NCBI GenBank assembly: GCA_026014515.1
Contig: JAOZIG010000480.1
Coordinates: forward strand, 1-9,857
Reading direction: 5' to 3'
Length of the DNA stretch: 9,857 bases
From: Candidatus Bathyarchaeota archaeon
Lineage (GTDB): Archaea; Thermoproteota; Bathyarchaeia; TCS64
Under the pieces are notes generated by a model, which did no database searches, had not been told where the DNA came from, and saw only the letters and a list, made by a program, of their open reading frames with translations. Below are positions 1-7,475 of the stretch, one piece after another (the stretch's first letter is position 1; every line of letters begins with the position of its first letter). Position numbers and translations under genes: made by a program.

Positions 1-1581
1 CTTGAGAGTATCAAGTGGAGTAAAAGTATATTCAATGGGGTTATTGACGCTATCTTCATCGTTGATGAGAAACTAAACTATATCGATGTTAACACAGCAG
101 CAGTTCGCCTAACCCAATTCAGTGACGAGGAGCTATCCACGCTGAATATGAGGGACCTTCATACAGACCATGAACAATTTAAAACGTATTTTACATGTGT
201 AGCCAAGGGTGAGACCATCAGAGACTACTCTGAGATTATCAGAAAAGAAGGTGGAACAGTACCAGTCGAGTACAGGGTCTCAGGTATCACGATTGAGGAT
301 AGGATGTATCTGCTTATCGTGGCAAATGATCTTACCCTGAGGAGGAGATATCAGGAGCGTCTTGAGGCACTGTATGAGATCGCGTTAAGGATGGCGGAGG
401 TAAATAGCCTTGATGCTGTGGCTGATCTATGTCTATCTGCTATCAATGATGTCTTGAAGTTTAACCTCTGTACATTCAGTCTCGTAGAGGACAACTTCAT
501 CAGGTTCAGATATATGAATGCGGAAAGTGATATCAATGAACTGCCCCTTGACAGCTCAGGTATCACTGTAAGGGCAGTCAAAACAGGAGAGATACAGCTT
601 GTCTCAGATGTTAGCAAGGACCATGATTATGTGCCATGTTATGGATACACTGTTGGATCAGAGTTAGCGGTCCCTGTGAAAGTTGATGGTCAGGTCAGGG
701 CATTGATCAATGTTGAAAGCGAAGAGACAGATTCCTTCTCCCAAGAAGACAGGGATCATGTTGCTACTCTCGCGGAGCTTGTCTCAAACGCCCTGCACAG
801 GTTGGACACCAAGGAGTACTTGGAGGGGCTTGTTGAGGAGAGAACAAGGGAGCTGAAGAGGCTGAATGAGCAGCTGGTACATCTTGGAGAGATGAAAAAC
901 CAGTTCATCAACCATGTAACCCATGAGCTACGTACCCCACTAACATCGATTAATGGCTATCTTGAGATAATGCAATCCATGCAACCCTCCGAGATCATAA
1001 AAGAATGCGAAAAGTTTTTCGCTATACTGACTCGGAACACTGATCGTTTGATATCCTTGACAGATGATCTCATCGAACAACAGAGGATAGAGACAAACAA
1101 GTTGGGAATTGAGCGGGCACCCACATATCTAAATGAATTAATCGAACAATCAATAGAGAACACATCACCCATGATGCATCAGAAAAATCAATCAATAACC
1201 ATAGACTATGACAAGACAATACCCATTCTAGATATTGACCCGATCAGGATAGGTCAGGTGATGGATAACCTTCTCAGCAACGCCATCAAGTACAGCCCAA
1301 GCAACTCAAAAACCACAGTAAAGACCGTGTTCCTTGGAGATGAGATCTATGTTTCTGTCTGTGATGAGGGTATCGGTTTAAGCCCAGAGGATATGACTGA
1401 ACTATTCAAGCCATTCCCAGCGATAGACAGACCAGTAATGACAGAGAACTCTACAGGGTTAGGGTTAAGCATCTGTAAGGGAATCATTGAACTTCACGGT
1501 GGAAAAATATGGGCAGAATCAGAAGGAAGAAATCGAGGCTCCACCTTCTCATTTAAATTACCAATAAAAAGAGTGGATTAA
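1..1581 (+). CDS. Sensor histidine kinase, PAS-GAF-HisKA-HATPase_c (5' end cut by window edge)
   Basis: The reading frame is open from base 1, so the first internal ATG (148) is not the real start: the 49 codons before it (LESIKWSKSIFNGVIDAIFI...) are the beginning of a PAS domain. In window numbering the 526 visible residues hold PAS (about 5-120), GAF (about 123-268), a charged helical linker (about 270-298), a HisKA dimerisation helix with the phospho-acceptor in HELRTP (His308), and a HATPase_c domain with N-box NLLSNAIKYSP (around Asn427), G1 box DEGIG (from Asp455), F-box LFKPF and G2 box TGLGL (about 485-489). All catalytic boxes are intact. There is no receiver domain and no transmembrane segment in the visible part, so it is probably a soluble sensor unless the missing N-terminus carries helices. 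The ligands of PAS and GAF cannot be read from sequence. No response regulator lies nearby. It converges on the glycosidase gene, sharing 4 bp. Confidence 0.95.
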   Translation, partial: LESIKWSKSIFNGVIDAIFIVDEKLNYIDVNTAAVRLTQFSDEELSTLNMRDLHTDHEQFKTYFTCVAKGETIRDYSEIIRKEGGTVPVEYRVSGITIEDRMYLLIVANDLTLRRRYQERLEALYEIALRMAEVNSLDAVADLCLSAINDVLKFNLCTFSLVEDNFIRFRYMNAESDINELPLDSSGITVRAVKTGEIQLVSDVSKDHDYVPCYGYTVGSELAVPVKVDGQVRALINVESEETDSFSQEDRDHVATLAELVSNALHRLDTKEYLEGLVEERTRELKRLNEQLVHLGEMKNQFINHVTHELRTPLTSINGYLEIMQSMQPSEIIKECEKFFAILTRNTDRLISLTDDLIEQQRIETNKLGIERAPTYLNELIEQSIENTSPMMHQKNQSITIDYDKTIPILDIDPIRIGQVMDNLLSNAIKYSPSNSKTTVKTVFLGDEIYVSVCDEGIGLSPEDMTELFKPFPAIDRPVMTENSTGLGLSICKGIIELHGGKIWAESEGRNRGSTFSFKLPIKRVD

Positions 1582-3986
1582 CTCAGTTTTCCGTGAAGAA
1601 CCTCAACCGCCTTCTTTATCTTGCCATTCTCTTCAGTGATCTTCACCGTACCCCATGCTGTCCCGGTACTCCAGAAGCAACGGAACTCATCACCTTGGAT
1701 TCTGGGCTCGAAATCAATGGAACCATCAAAACCATAACTGAAACCACTTAACGCGAGGATCAACCCCCAGCTAGCCATACTACGGACATAGTGATGCCCA
1801 CATTCTACCTCGTTCCATGGGCTTCTTCTGACGCCATCATGACGATCCCGTAGAGCCTTGACAACGGTCAAACCCTCCTCAATATACCCCTCATAGATGA
1901 GGTGAGCTGCAACATGGTACTCGATCCCAGTCCAGACCTCGTGACTATACACAAAGGGGTACTTTGGTCGGCCTCCTTTGGGCCACGTACAAATAATGAG
2001 ACCTTTCTCGTCATTCAAGGCATAGGTTCGCTGTGTGTTATCGTGGTCATGGAAGTCTGTCTTGAAGTTGTACTTGTAGACGCTGTGGATGGCTTTCTTA
2101 ACGTGGTCTGGGGGCAATATATAGCCTAGTCCCATGAGGTGGGCGTTGATCTGTCCCAGCAGCTGGTCGCTGAGGCACCCAATTCCATGCTGATACTTGT
2201 ACTGGTCAACATCATCTAGACGCTGCACATAGTACTCATCTTCCCAGAGGGTCTTGTCAAGGTTTACTCTGCCTCGCTCGTAGAGGTTTCTATACTTCTC
2301 TGCTGACTCATAGTCTCCTGCTGCCTCAGCAAGATGGGTTCCAGCCTTGAGAGCTGCGAGAAACATTATCCCGCTGAGGGGGTTTGGCCCATAGAAGCTG
2401 ATATCATAGGTGTTATGCTGTTTGGACTCAGTCACACCGTCCCTGTCTTGATCCCATACAGCGCAAGCATAGTCTAGTGCTCGTTTTGCCCCCGGGTACT
2501 GGGCGTTCATCCAGTCTGTGTCTCGGCTGAGTCGCCACTCCCTGTAGAGGCTCATTATAGTACCGCATTGACCGTCTGATGCTGCCTGTACTGCGTCCCA
2601 GTTTAAGGTGCCGGGGAAGGCGTGAACGGCTCTGAAGCACATGTTGCCCTCTGCGTCTGTTTCTACTTGGAACTCTGTTTCCCTCATGCTTCTTTCGAGG
2701 CTCGGGAATAGGTAGGCTAGTGTCTGTTCATAGTTCCAGACATGGCTACAGTTACCGCTACAGCACCCGGCGTCATCAAAGCAGCCCTCATAGCCGAAGA
2801 ATCGTCCATCCTTGAGCCAGAAGCAGGTACTGCTTCTGAGTACAGTGATGTTTGTGGCTGCCGCCTCTATAACGTAGCTCGGTAGAGTTGAGTCATAGAG
2901 GGCATCTCTGAATTTACGGCTGTATCCTTCTAGATGGTCTCGTGTTTTCTCATAGTATTGGCATACTTGCCATGAGTCATCGAACCTGAGCGCGTACCTA
3001 TTCTGTATTAAATCACAGTCTCCATTGCATTCACATGCTAGTCGCTGATTCCAGTTATGAAGCCTGTTTGGGAAATACCATGCGATCATGAAATTGTATG
3101 TAGCTTTTTCACCGGGTTTGATGGTTTTTGTTACAGCTAGGCTTCCCGCGTCAGTGTTTCCCTCTTGACTGGGTTCACTATATCCATGGTTTGTGAGTAA
3201 ACCATCACTGGATAGGTCGTCCCAGAACTCTCGTAGGTTGTCCCACCATCCGCTTCTGTACCAGTATGGTTTGAATGTGACGTTTTCATCTGTGGTGGCA
3301 ATGGTATGACTGCCATAGTGAATGCTTTGTGGGTTGATCTTGTTTGAGGTAAAGTGGATAGCCTTCAAGTCATCCTTTTTCAGTATAGTGTTCTCGTTTC
3401 TACCATACTGTTCTGGCTTCACCCACCCGAAATCAGCTATACCTGTGAACCCAACAGCGTTTAACATACTACCAGCAACGGTAACATCAAGCGATGAATC
3501 CCCAGTGTTTTCGACTGTATACTTGAACAGGGCTAGGGGTAACCCGGATTCATCTGGTTCATGGGGGATAAACGGCGTATATGCTTCCAGGCTTACTTTA
3601 ACGGGTAATCGATTGTCCTTGAAATCAACATAAACAAAAGGATACTCACTGTACATCTCACTATCTTGAAACCGTGGTAAGCCACCAACAGAACCCGGGT
3701 GGAAGCCGTGACTATCACTGAAAGGAGGCACAAGTTCGCTTTCCAATATCTTAGAGGTTACTTTTTCACCATCCTTGATGGCTATGGCGAAGTAGCTGTA
3801 GGGTAGTTTCTGTCCTTTCGCTGATTTGTTCCAGAGTTCCCAGTCTCGTAGGTCGCCTCTGCTTCCTATGCTGAAGTTTCCTGTTCCTATTCCTCCTAGG
3901 AGAAAGGCTGCTTCAGTGGCGTATCTTCCGTAACGACGCTGAGGCCCAGAGTCATATAACTCCTTTTCACTGTAAGGGCTTTCCAT
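1578..3986 (-). CDS. GH116-family beta-glycosidase (GBA2-like, DUF608)
   Basis: An 802-residue protein that probably removes beta-linked glucose, xylose or a related sugar from a glycoside. The N-terminal half has the typical opening LGGIGTGNFSIGSRGDLRDWELWN (about 30-53) and a beta-rich domain like GBA2_N; the C-terminal half is the alpha/alpha-barrel DUF608 domain (about 365-760). By motif alignment with human GBA2 and Saccharolobus SSO1353, the nucleophile is Glu400 (FFGYEGC) and the acid/base is Asp528 (NTYD). Their spacing of 128 residues is close to the 127 I recall for SSO1353 (E335, D462). DQDRDG (512-517) resembles the calcium loop of the family. There is no signal peptide, so it is likely cytosolic. 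The ATG at 3986 is favoured because a weak GTGA Shine-Dalgarno sits 8 bases upstream and the conserved N-terminus starts just after. An odd feature is a cysteine cluster around the nucleophile (402, 408, 409, 413) and another CECNGDC at 318-324. The exact substrate is unknown. Confidence 0.93.
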   Translation of the reverse strand: MESPYSEKELYDSGPQRRYGRYATEAAFLLGGIGTGNFSIGSRGDLRDWELWNKSAKGQKLPYSYFAIAIKDGEKVTSKILESELVPPFSDSHGFHPGSVGGLPRFQDSEMYSEYPFVYVDFKDNRLPVKVSLEAYTPFIPHEPDESGLPLALFKYTVENTGDSSLDVTVAGSMLNAVGFTGIADFGWVKPEQYGRNENTILKKDDLKAIHFTSNKINPQSIHYGSHTIATTDENVTFKPYWYRSGWWDNLREFWDDLSSDGLLTNHGYSEPSQEGNTDAGSLAVTKTIKPGEKATYNFMIAWYFPNRLHNWNQRLACECNGDCDLIQNRYALRFDDSWQVCQYYEKTRDHLEGYSRKFRDALYDSTLPSYVIEAAATNITVLRSSTCFWLKDGRFFGYEGCFDDAGCCSGNCSHVWNYEQTLAYLFPSLERSMRETEFQVETDAEGNMCFRAVHAFPGTLNWDAVQAASDGQCGTIMSLYREWRLSRDTDWMNAQYPGAKRALDYACAVWDQDRDGVTESKQHNTYDISFYGPNPLSGIMFLAALKAGTHLAEAAGDYESAEKYRNLYERGRVNLDKTLWEDEYYVQRLDDVDQYKYQHGIGCLSDQLLGQINAHLMGLGYILPPDHVKKAIHSVYKYNFKTDFHDHDNTQRTYALNDEKGLIICTWPKGGRPKYPFVYSHEVWTGIEYHVAAHLIYEGYIEEGLTVVKALRDRHDGVRRSPWNEVECGHHYVRSMASWGLILALSGFSYGFDGSIDFEPRIQGDEFRCFWSTGTAWGTVKITEENGKIKKAVEVLHGKLS

Positions 3987-3993
3987 TAAAATT

Positions 3994-4019
3994 TCACATA
4001 TCTGTAAAGCCCATATGTG
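3994..4019 (-). promoter_or_regulatory. 7-bp inverted repeat over the ribosome-binding region of the glycosidase gene
   Basis: CACATAT at 3995-4001 and ATATGTG at 4013-4019 are perfect reverse complements separated by 11 bases. On the minus-strand transcript the second arm contains most of GTGA (3997-3994), the only Shine-Dalgarno-like sequence before the ATG at 3986. If the hairpin forms in RNA it would hide the binding site; as DNA it could be a dimeric operator. Seven base pairs of AT-rich stem is modest and could arise by chance. Confidence 0.35.
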
Positions 4020-4050
4020 TTGAAAATACTTTGGCTAAGTATAGATGCTA

Positions 4051-4070
4051 TTGTTAATAAAAAATAAATA
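4051..4070. promoter_or_regulatory. AT-rich block serving as putative divergent TATA region
   Basis: This is the most AT-rich block between the divergent glycosidase and GH3-like genes. Read on the plus strand it contains AAAATAAATA (4061-4070), which would place a transcription start near 4092, just before the hairpin at 4095-4160. Read on the minus strand it contains TATTTATTTTTTATTA, which would place a start near 4038 and give the glycosidase a leader of about 50 nt. The placement uses the archaeal TATA-to-start distance of about 25 bases. The exact boxes are uncertain. Confidence 0.4.
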
Positions 4071-4094
4071 CCTTGACGTCTTACTGATTCCAAT

Positions 4095-4160
4095 CGTTTC
4101 CTTGGGCGAGTGCGGGCAACGAAGAAAGCATCGTATCTAGTTAATCGCCCAAATGAAACG
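4095..4160 (+). repeat. Long imperfect inverted repeat (14 bp) in the leader of the GH3-like gene
   Basis: CGTTTC-C-TTGGGCGA (4095-4109) pairs with TCGCCCAA-AT-GAAACG (4145-4160): 8 bp plus 6 bp of perfect complement, broken only by a 1x2 internal loop. The 35-base interior contains a further 4-bp stem, ACGA (4119-4122) with TCGT (4131-4134), over an 8-base loop. It lies between the likely transcription start (about 4092) and the start codon at 4190, so it could be a structured 5' leader, a small RNA or a protein-binding site. No known riboswitch, tRNA or C/D-box motif is visible. Confidence 0.5.
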
Positions 4161-4189
4161 CAAAAAACCATACATGTGTGAGAGAAAAA

Positions 4190-5623
4190 ATGGCGAGACT
4201 ATTCTACAAGATAATGAAACCAGTGATTCAGCGTAGGGCGTTCAGCTTCTTGCATGAGAAAAACCTGCAACAGAAGATGGACCAACTGGTAGCTATGAAG
4301 ATGAAGATGCTGGCAAACTGCACCATTGGGCAGAAGATGGGAGCTACAGCGACTAGCAAACTAGCCGACCTACCGTTCACAGGTTACAATTATTACCTTC
4401 CATACTTCAAGGAACCCCATGAGGGCGACTTCATCTACCCAGTCAAAGACTACGTTAAGGCGATAACAAGCGGAACCATGGGGAAGCCCAAGACATACTT
4501 GCTACCCAGAACAGGACTAGAACATAACGTACAGAACACTGCGGCAAGCATATTCTTCTTCGCCACACACAACGGCGAGAAACCCACATTTGAGGTAGGA
4601 GACACCATCTACACCAATATGCCCGCGGGGAACTATCTCTCAGGGCACATCGAGAAGAACATCAAGAAAGACAGCAGCGATTTCGTGAACCTTGTTCCAC
4701 CGAACCCTGATGGAATGACTTTTGACGAAAAAGTCCAGTACTTCGTGGACCACTACAAGGAGATAGATGTTGCCTATATGACAATAACGACCTTACTGGA
4801 TGAGATTTATCCCGCTATCGGTGAGGAGTTCAAACTCAAAGGATTATTCACTCAGGATACTGCGGCAGGACCCATGAGGGAGAAGATCAAGAAGGTTATC
4901 GGTTGTTATCCGAGCACCATCTATGGCTCAACCGAGACAATGTTCTGTGGGTTACCCAGTATTGAGCATAATGGTGGTTTCTTCCTTGACTGGAGGATTA
5001 CTGTTCCAGAGTTTGTCGCTGAGAAAGATACCATAAGTACGGATATTGTGAGCCTTGATGAGCACCCGGATACCATCGGTTTAATGGATGTAGAAGTAGG
5101 GAAGAGGTACCAGTTGGTCGCCACACCTATCAGGAACGATATGACGAGGTACGTGATGCCAGACATCTTAGAGGTATTAGCCAAGGGTGATAACATACTG
5201 AACACTGATCAGCCTGTATTCAAGTACTATAGCAGAAGTGACAAACTCATCGTTCTCCACAACTTCACACGGATCAACGAGGAAGAACTACTACAGTTAT
5301 TGAGCGAGACCGAGATACCCTTCGTAGACTTCACCACCCGCAAGGAACGCGAGGACACCCACGAGTACATGCACATGTATATCGAGCTATCACAGGATAT
5401 GCCCCAAGACGAGGTATACAATAAGATACATGAGCACCTCAAAGAGTTCGACAAGGACTATAACGACTTGGTGACACTACTCAAATATGATCCATTAAAG
5501 GTCACGTTGCTACCACGAGGCGCTTTCCAGCGGTATCTGCGTAGCCGAGAAGGAATCCCAAGGATCAGCCGTATTGGTATGCGTGAGGACAGGTTCAAGG
5601 AACTGATGACTCACTCTTCCTAG
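4190..5623 (+). CDS. ANL-superfamily AMP-forming ligase, GH3-like
   Basis: A protein of about 477 residues that should activate a carboxylic acid with ATP to an acyl-adenylate and pass it to an amine or thiol. With ATG 4190 as residue 1, the phosphate-binding loop is TSGTMGKPK (about 93-101), the adenine motif is YGSTE (245-249), and the hinge region around YYSRSDKLIVLHNFTRINEEEL (346-367) resembles the A8 motif. The C-terminus (LLPRGAFQRYLRSREG...PRIS) resembles the ending of plant GH3 acyl-acid-amido synthetases more than CoA ligases of the PaaK type, which are the main alternative. The upstream in-frame GTG at 4178 would add four residues; I prefer ATG 4190 because GTGAG (4178-4182) is then placed as a Shine-Dalgarno. 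There is no signal peptide or membrane helix. The gene is divergent from the glycosidase and ends one base from the 7TM gene. The acid and acceptor substrates are unknown. Confidence 0.85.
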   Translation: MARLFYKIMKPVIQRRAFSFLHEKNLQQKMDQLVAMKMKMLANCTIGQKMGATATSKLADLPFTGYNYYLPYFKEPHEGDFIYPVKDYVKAITSGTMGKPKTYLLPRTGLEHNVQNTAASIFFFATHNGEKPTFEVGDTIYTNMPAGNYLSGHIEKNIKKDSSDFVNLVPPNPDGMTFDEKVQYFVDHYKEIDVAYMTITTLLDEIYPAIGEEFKLKGLFTQDTAAGPMREKIKKVIGCYPSTIYGSTETMFCGLPSIEHNGGFFLDWRITVPEFVAEKDTISTDIVSLDEHPDTIGLMDVEVGKRYQLVATPIRNDMTRYVMPDILEVLAKGDNILNTDQPVFKYYSRSDKLIVLHNFTRINEEELLQLLSETEIPFVDFTTRKEREDTHEYMHMYIELSQDMPQDEVYNKIHEHLKEFDKDYNDLVTLLKYDPLKVTLLPRGAFQRYLRSREGIPRISRIGMREDRFKELMTHSS

Positions 5624-5624
5624 T

Positions 5625-6779
5625 CTATTTTATTATTTTATCAGCCATCATCTCAAACTTGCTGATATCTGCACCTGTCTCATGAGTCTCTGGATAATAG
5701 AAGCAGGTCAAGCTCACGATACTTGACTTTATAATAGGAATCTTAGCGGTTAGGAAGGTGTACAGGCGTTTCCAGCCATGAGTGTGGATAACAGTGCTCA
5801 ATGAGTAGATTATTATCTCAGACCCTATCTGACGCTCGCTGCTTAACTTGACAATATCAGAGAATAGTAGGTCTAGCTGTGAGAGATCATCCCCGATGGA
5901 CATCACTTTTTCCTCAAAGGGGCTGGGCACATTCTTGTTTCCAGTCTGGACCCGTACAAAGTATGTATCCTCGTTATCTTCCGTTAGAGATATGTCTCTT
6001 GGTGTGATCAAGTCATAATAGCTGATGAGTATGGTTCTAATGCCTTTCTGTGAGTTCGCGTCAATCCGGTTCTTGATCCAAGTTACCTCCTTTTCACGAG
6101 TATGCCCATTCAGATTAACCAAAGAGAACTCCCCGTTCTCCGGCAAGTGATACTCAGTTGCTATACCTGAAATCATGAACCGCCCCAAGTCATCGACAAT
6201 GAAGGCGAAACTGGGCTGTGTCATGCCCCAGTAGATTATTATCTTGGATACCGCTGAGAGAAGGTCTACGAATCCGGGGTTCATATATTCGAACGCATAG
6301 GCGAAGTTTAGTATGAATATGTTTGCCCATCCCGCGAGCAGCATCTTAACATCGTAATTGTAGTGTCTCTGTATCCCGATGAGGCTGAGTACGATAAAGG
6401 CGTATGGGCTCAAGACTATGAACCAGATAAAGTACTGCCAGTCACCTCCAAGGAAGTAGGTCACCAGCAATATTATTGGAAGTATTAGGGTTAAGGTTAG
6501 AAGATATCTGGTTCTTTTGATTAGTTCTCCTATGCCTGTTACTATGAGTATGAACCCGGTGGTGGTTAGGAAGAACGCGATCAGGGTTAGATAGGATACT
6601 ATGATCTCCGTGGCTACTACTCTAAGCATTATGTTTACTCCATAGAGGAGGAACCCCAGGCTCCAGTATAGGAAGAAACGTCTGTTTGTTCTTCTAAAGA
6701 GGCTGTAGAGTAGTGGGAAAAATGATAGCGTTATCAGTCCATTGAGTATACGCATCAGGGACTCGAATAACTCTATCAT
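5625..6779 (-). CDS. Seven-helix membrane protein with C-terminal DUF835/DcmR-like domain
   Basis: 384 residues. The first ~195 residues form about seven hydrophobic helices (approximately 8-28, 34-53, 59-81, 92-110, 115-135, 148-166, 172-192), and the rest is a soluble domain. The C-terminal part, with its mixed alpha/beta pattern and stretches such as IIIYSLSTVIHTHGWKRLYTFL (about 322-343) and VSLTCFYYPE, resembles the archaeal DUF835 and MEDS/DcmR-type sensory domains, which have a KaiC-like fold; no clear Walker A motif is visible. This architecture suggests a membrane receptor passing a signal to an intracellular domain, but no ligand or partner can be named. The start at 6779 is well supported by GAGGT (6791-6787) at normal spacing. 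Its stop lies one base from the stop of the convergent ligase. The family call is from pattern recognition and is less certain than the topology. Confidence 0.75.
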   Translation of the reverse strand: MIELFESLMRILNGLITLSFFPLLYSLFRRTNRRFFLYWSLGFLLYGVNIMLRVVATEIIVSYLTLIAFFLTTTGFILIVTGIGELIKRTRYLLTLTLILPIILLVTYFLGGDWQYFIWFIVLSPYAFIVLSLIGIQRHYNYDVKMLLAGWANIFILNFAYAFEYMNPGFVDLLSAVSKIIIYWGMTQPSFAFIVDDLGRFMISGIATEYHLPENGEFSLVNLNGHTREKEVTWIKNRIDANSQKGIRTILISYYDLITPRDISLTEDNEDTYFVRVQTGNKNVPSPFEEKVMSIGDDLSQLDLLFSDIVKLSSERQIGSEIIIYSLSTVIHTHGWKRLYTFLTAKIPIIKSSIVSLTCFYYPETHETGADISKFEMMADKIIK

Positions 6780-6988
6780 GGTTTTTACCTCATTATATTT
6801 ACATTGCAGCTTTTTTCAAATAAAAGGTATTTTGTTTTGATCACGTTTTTTTATTCTTTTTTATTAAAAATGGTCAATGAATTAAGAAAAATGTATACTT
6901 TTATGGCAACTTAATATGTATTTATAATCGATATTTAATTATTTCATAGATTTAGCTAAACATATTACGTGTTGAAGAAACGAGTATG
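6780..6988. other. AT-rich intergenic region between two minus-strand membrane-protein genes
   Basis: No gene is supported here. The half near 6780 holds the promoter of the 7TM gene. The remainder is T/A tracts, including TTTTTTATT copies at about 6847-6855 and 6858-6866, and A-runs at 6863-6869 and 6886-6891 that read as T-runs on the minus strand and could terminate the upstream three-helix gene. The 12-mer GTTTTTTTATTC (6845-6856) recurs at 9561-9572. Confidence 0.5.
6787..6827 (-). promoter_or_regulatory. Putative promoter and Shine-Dalgarno of the 7TM/DUF835-like gene
   Basis: On the minus strand, CCTTTTATTTG (6827-6817) looks like an archaeal TATA box. A start about 26 bases downstream (near 6796) would give a leader of about 17 nt that carries GAGGT at 6791-6787, correctly spaced before the ATG at 6779. 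The agreement of TATA, predicted start and Shine-Dalgarno makes this the best-supported promoter in the window. Confidence 0.5.
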
Positions 6989-7441
6989 TTATTTCTTGAG
7001 TATATTAAACTCAATAAACTTCACTAAAACCAATAGACTCGCTAATGCAAGATATACTAGCCCAAAGTAGTAGCCTATCTGTATAGCCATAAATTTCATG
7101 ATAACCGTCATTACGATTCCAACTGCAAATATGGTAATAATCGCGATTGTAGCTGGAACACGTTTACTCATGTCTTCTTGGTTCTTAGGGTGGAAATATG
7201 CCTCCCAACTGATGAAACCACTACTGCTATAGGATTTGAGGGTCTTTGTTTTCCCCACTTTAACGATGTTTAGGTCCACATAATCTTCACCGGGTATGTT
7301 TTTTAGATTAGCAAACTGGAGTTCTCCTGGATCTTCTGTGAGTTCTCCTTTGCGGTATTTCATTGTTACATAGATTACTAGCAGGACCGCGACTCCAGTT
7401 ACTAGGAGTGACGCGTTTACCATCATTGAAGTAAGGCTCAT
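6989..7441 (-). CDS. Small integral membrane protein, function unknown
   Basis: 150 residues that I do not recognise. There is one hydrophobic helix at the N-terminus (about 6-26), a polar segment of about 65 residues (KYRKGELTEDPGELQFANLK... to KRVPATI), then two adjacent helices (about 94-115 and 120-144) separated by a short turn, ending in FNILKK. The loop has no cysteine, histidine pair or other recognisable active site. The gene is divergent from the radical SAM gene with only 34 bases between starts, and is followed after 209 bases by the 7TM gene on the same strand. A TTTAAA core centred about 29 bases upstream of the ATG suggests leaderless transcription. The hydrophobic pattern and clean start support a real gene; a link to lipoylation is only positional. 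Confidence 0.75.
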   Translation of the reverse strand: MSLTSMMVNASLLVTGVAVLLVIYVTMKYRKGELTEDPGELQFANLKNIPGEDYVDLNIVKVGKTKTLKSYSSSGFISWEAYFHPKNQEDMSKRVPATIAIITIFAVGIVMTVIMKFMAIQIGYYFGLVYLALASLLVLVKFIEFNILKK

Positions 7442-7463
7442 AGTCTAAACCCATTCAGAGGCA

Positions 7464-7475
7464 AGGTTTAAACCT
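7464..7475. promoter_or_regulatory. Perfect 12-bp palindrome AGGTTTAAACCT between divergent genes
   Basis: The palindrome abuts the ATG at 7476. Its TTTAAA core is about 29 bases from the minus-strand ATG at 7441, the right distance for the TATA box of a leaderless mRNA. It could therefore be a TATA element, an operator, or both. If 7476 is the true start of the plus-strand gene, a protein bound here would also cover that gene's 5' end. Confidence 0.4.

Noticed and set aside
148..150. ATG at 148 as the start of the histidine kinase
   Set aside because: The frame is open to base 1 and encodes the first strands and helices of the PAS domain, so the gene begins before the window.
3322..3633. 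103-residue plus-strand open frame opposite the glycosidase
   Set aside because: Antisense shadow of GH116 coding sequence, as are the other open frames inside 1578-3986.
4095..4160. tRNA or C/D-box sRNA in the hairpin
   Set aside because: No T-loop GTTCRA, no D-loop pattern, and no C (RTGATGA) plus D (CTGA) boxes in the right order.
3986..4171. 61-residue minus-strand open frame ending in TAATG at the glycosidase start
   Set aside because: It covers the divergent promoter region and the inverted repeats, has no Shine-Dalgarno or recognisable domain, and would leave the GH3-like gene without a promoter. The stop/start overlap is probably chance.
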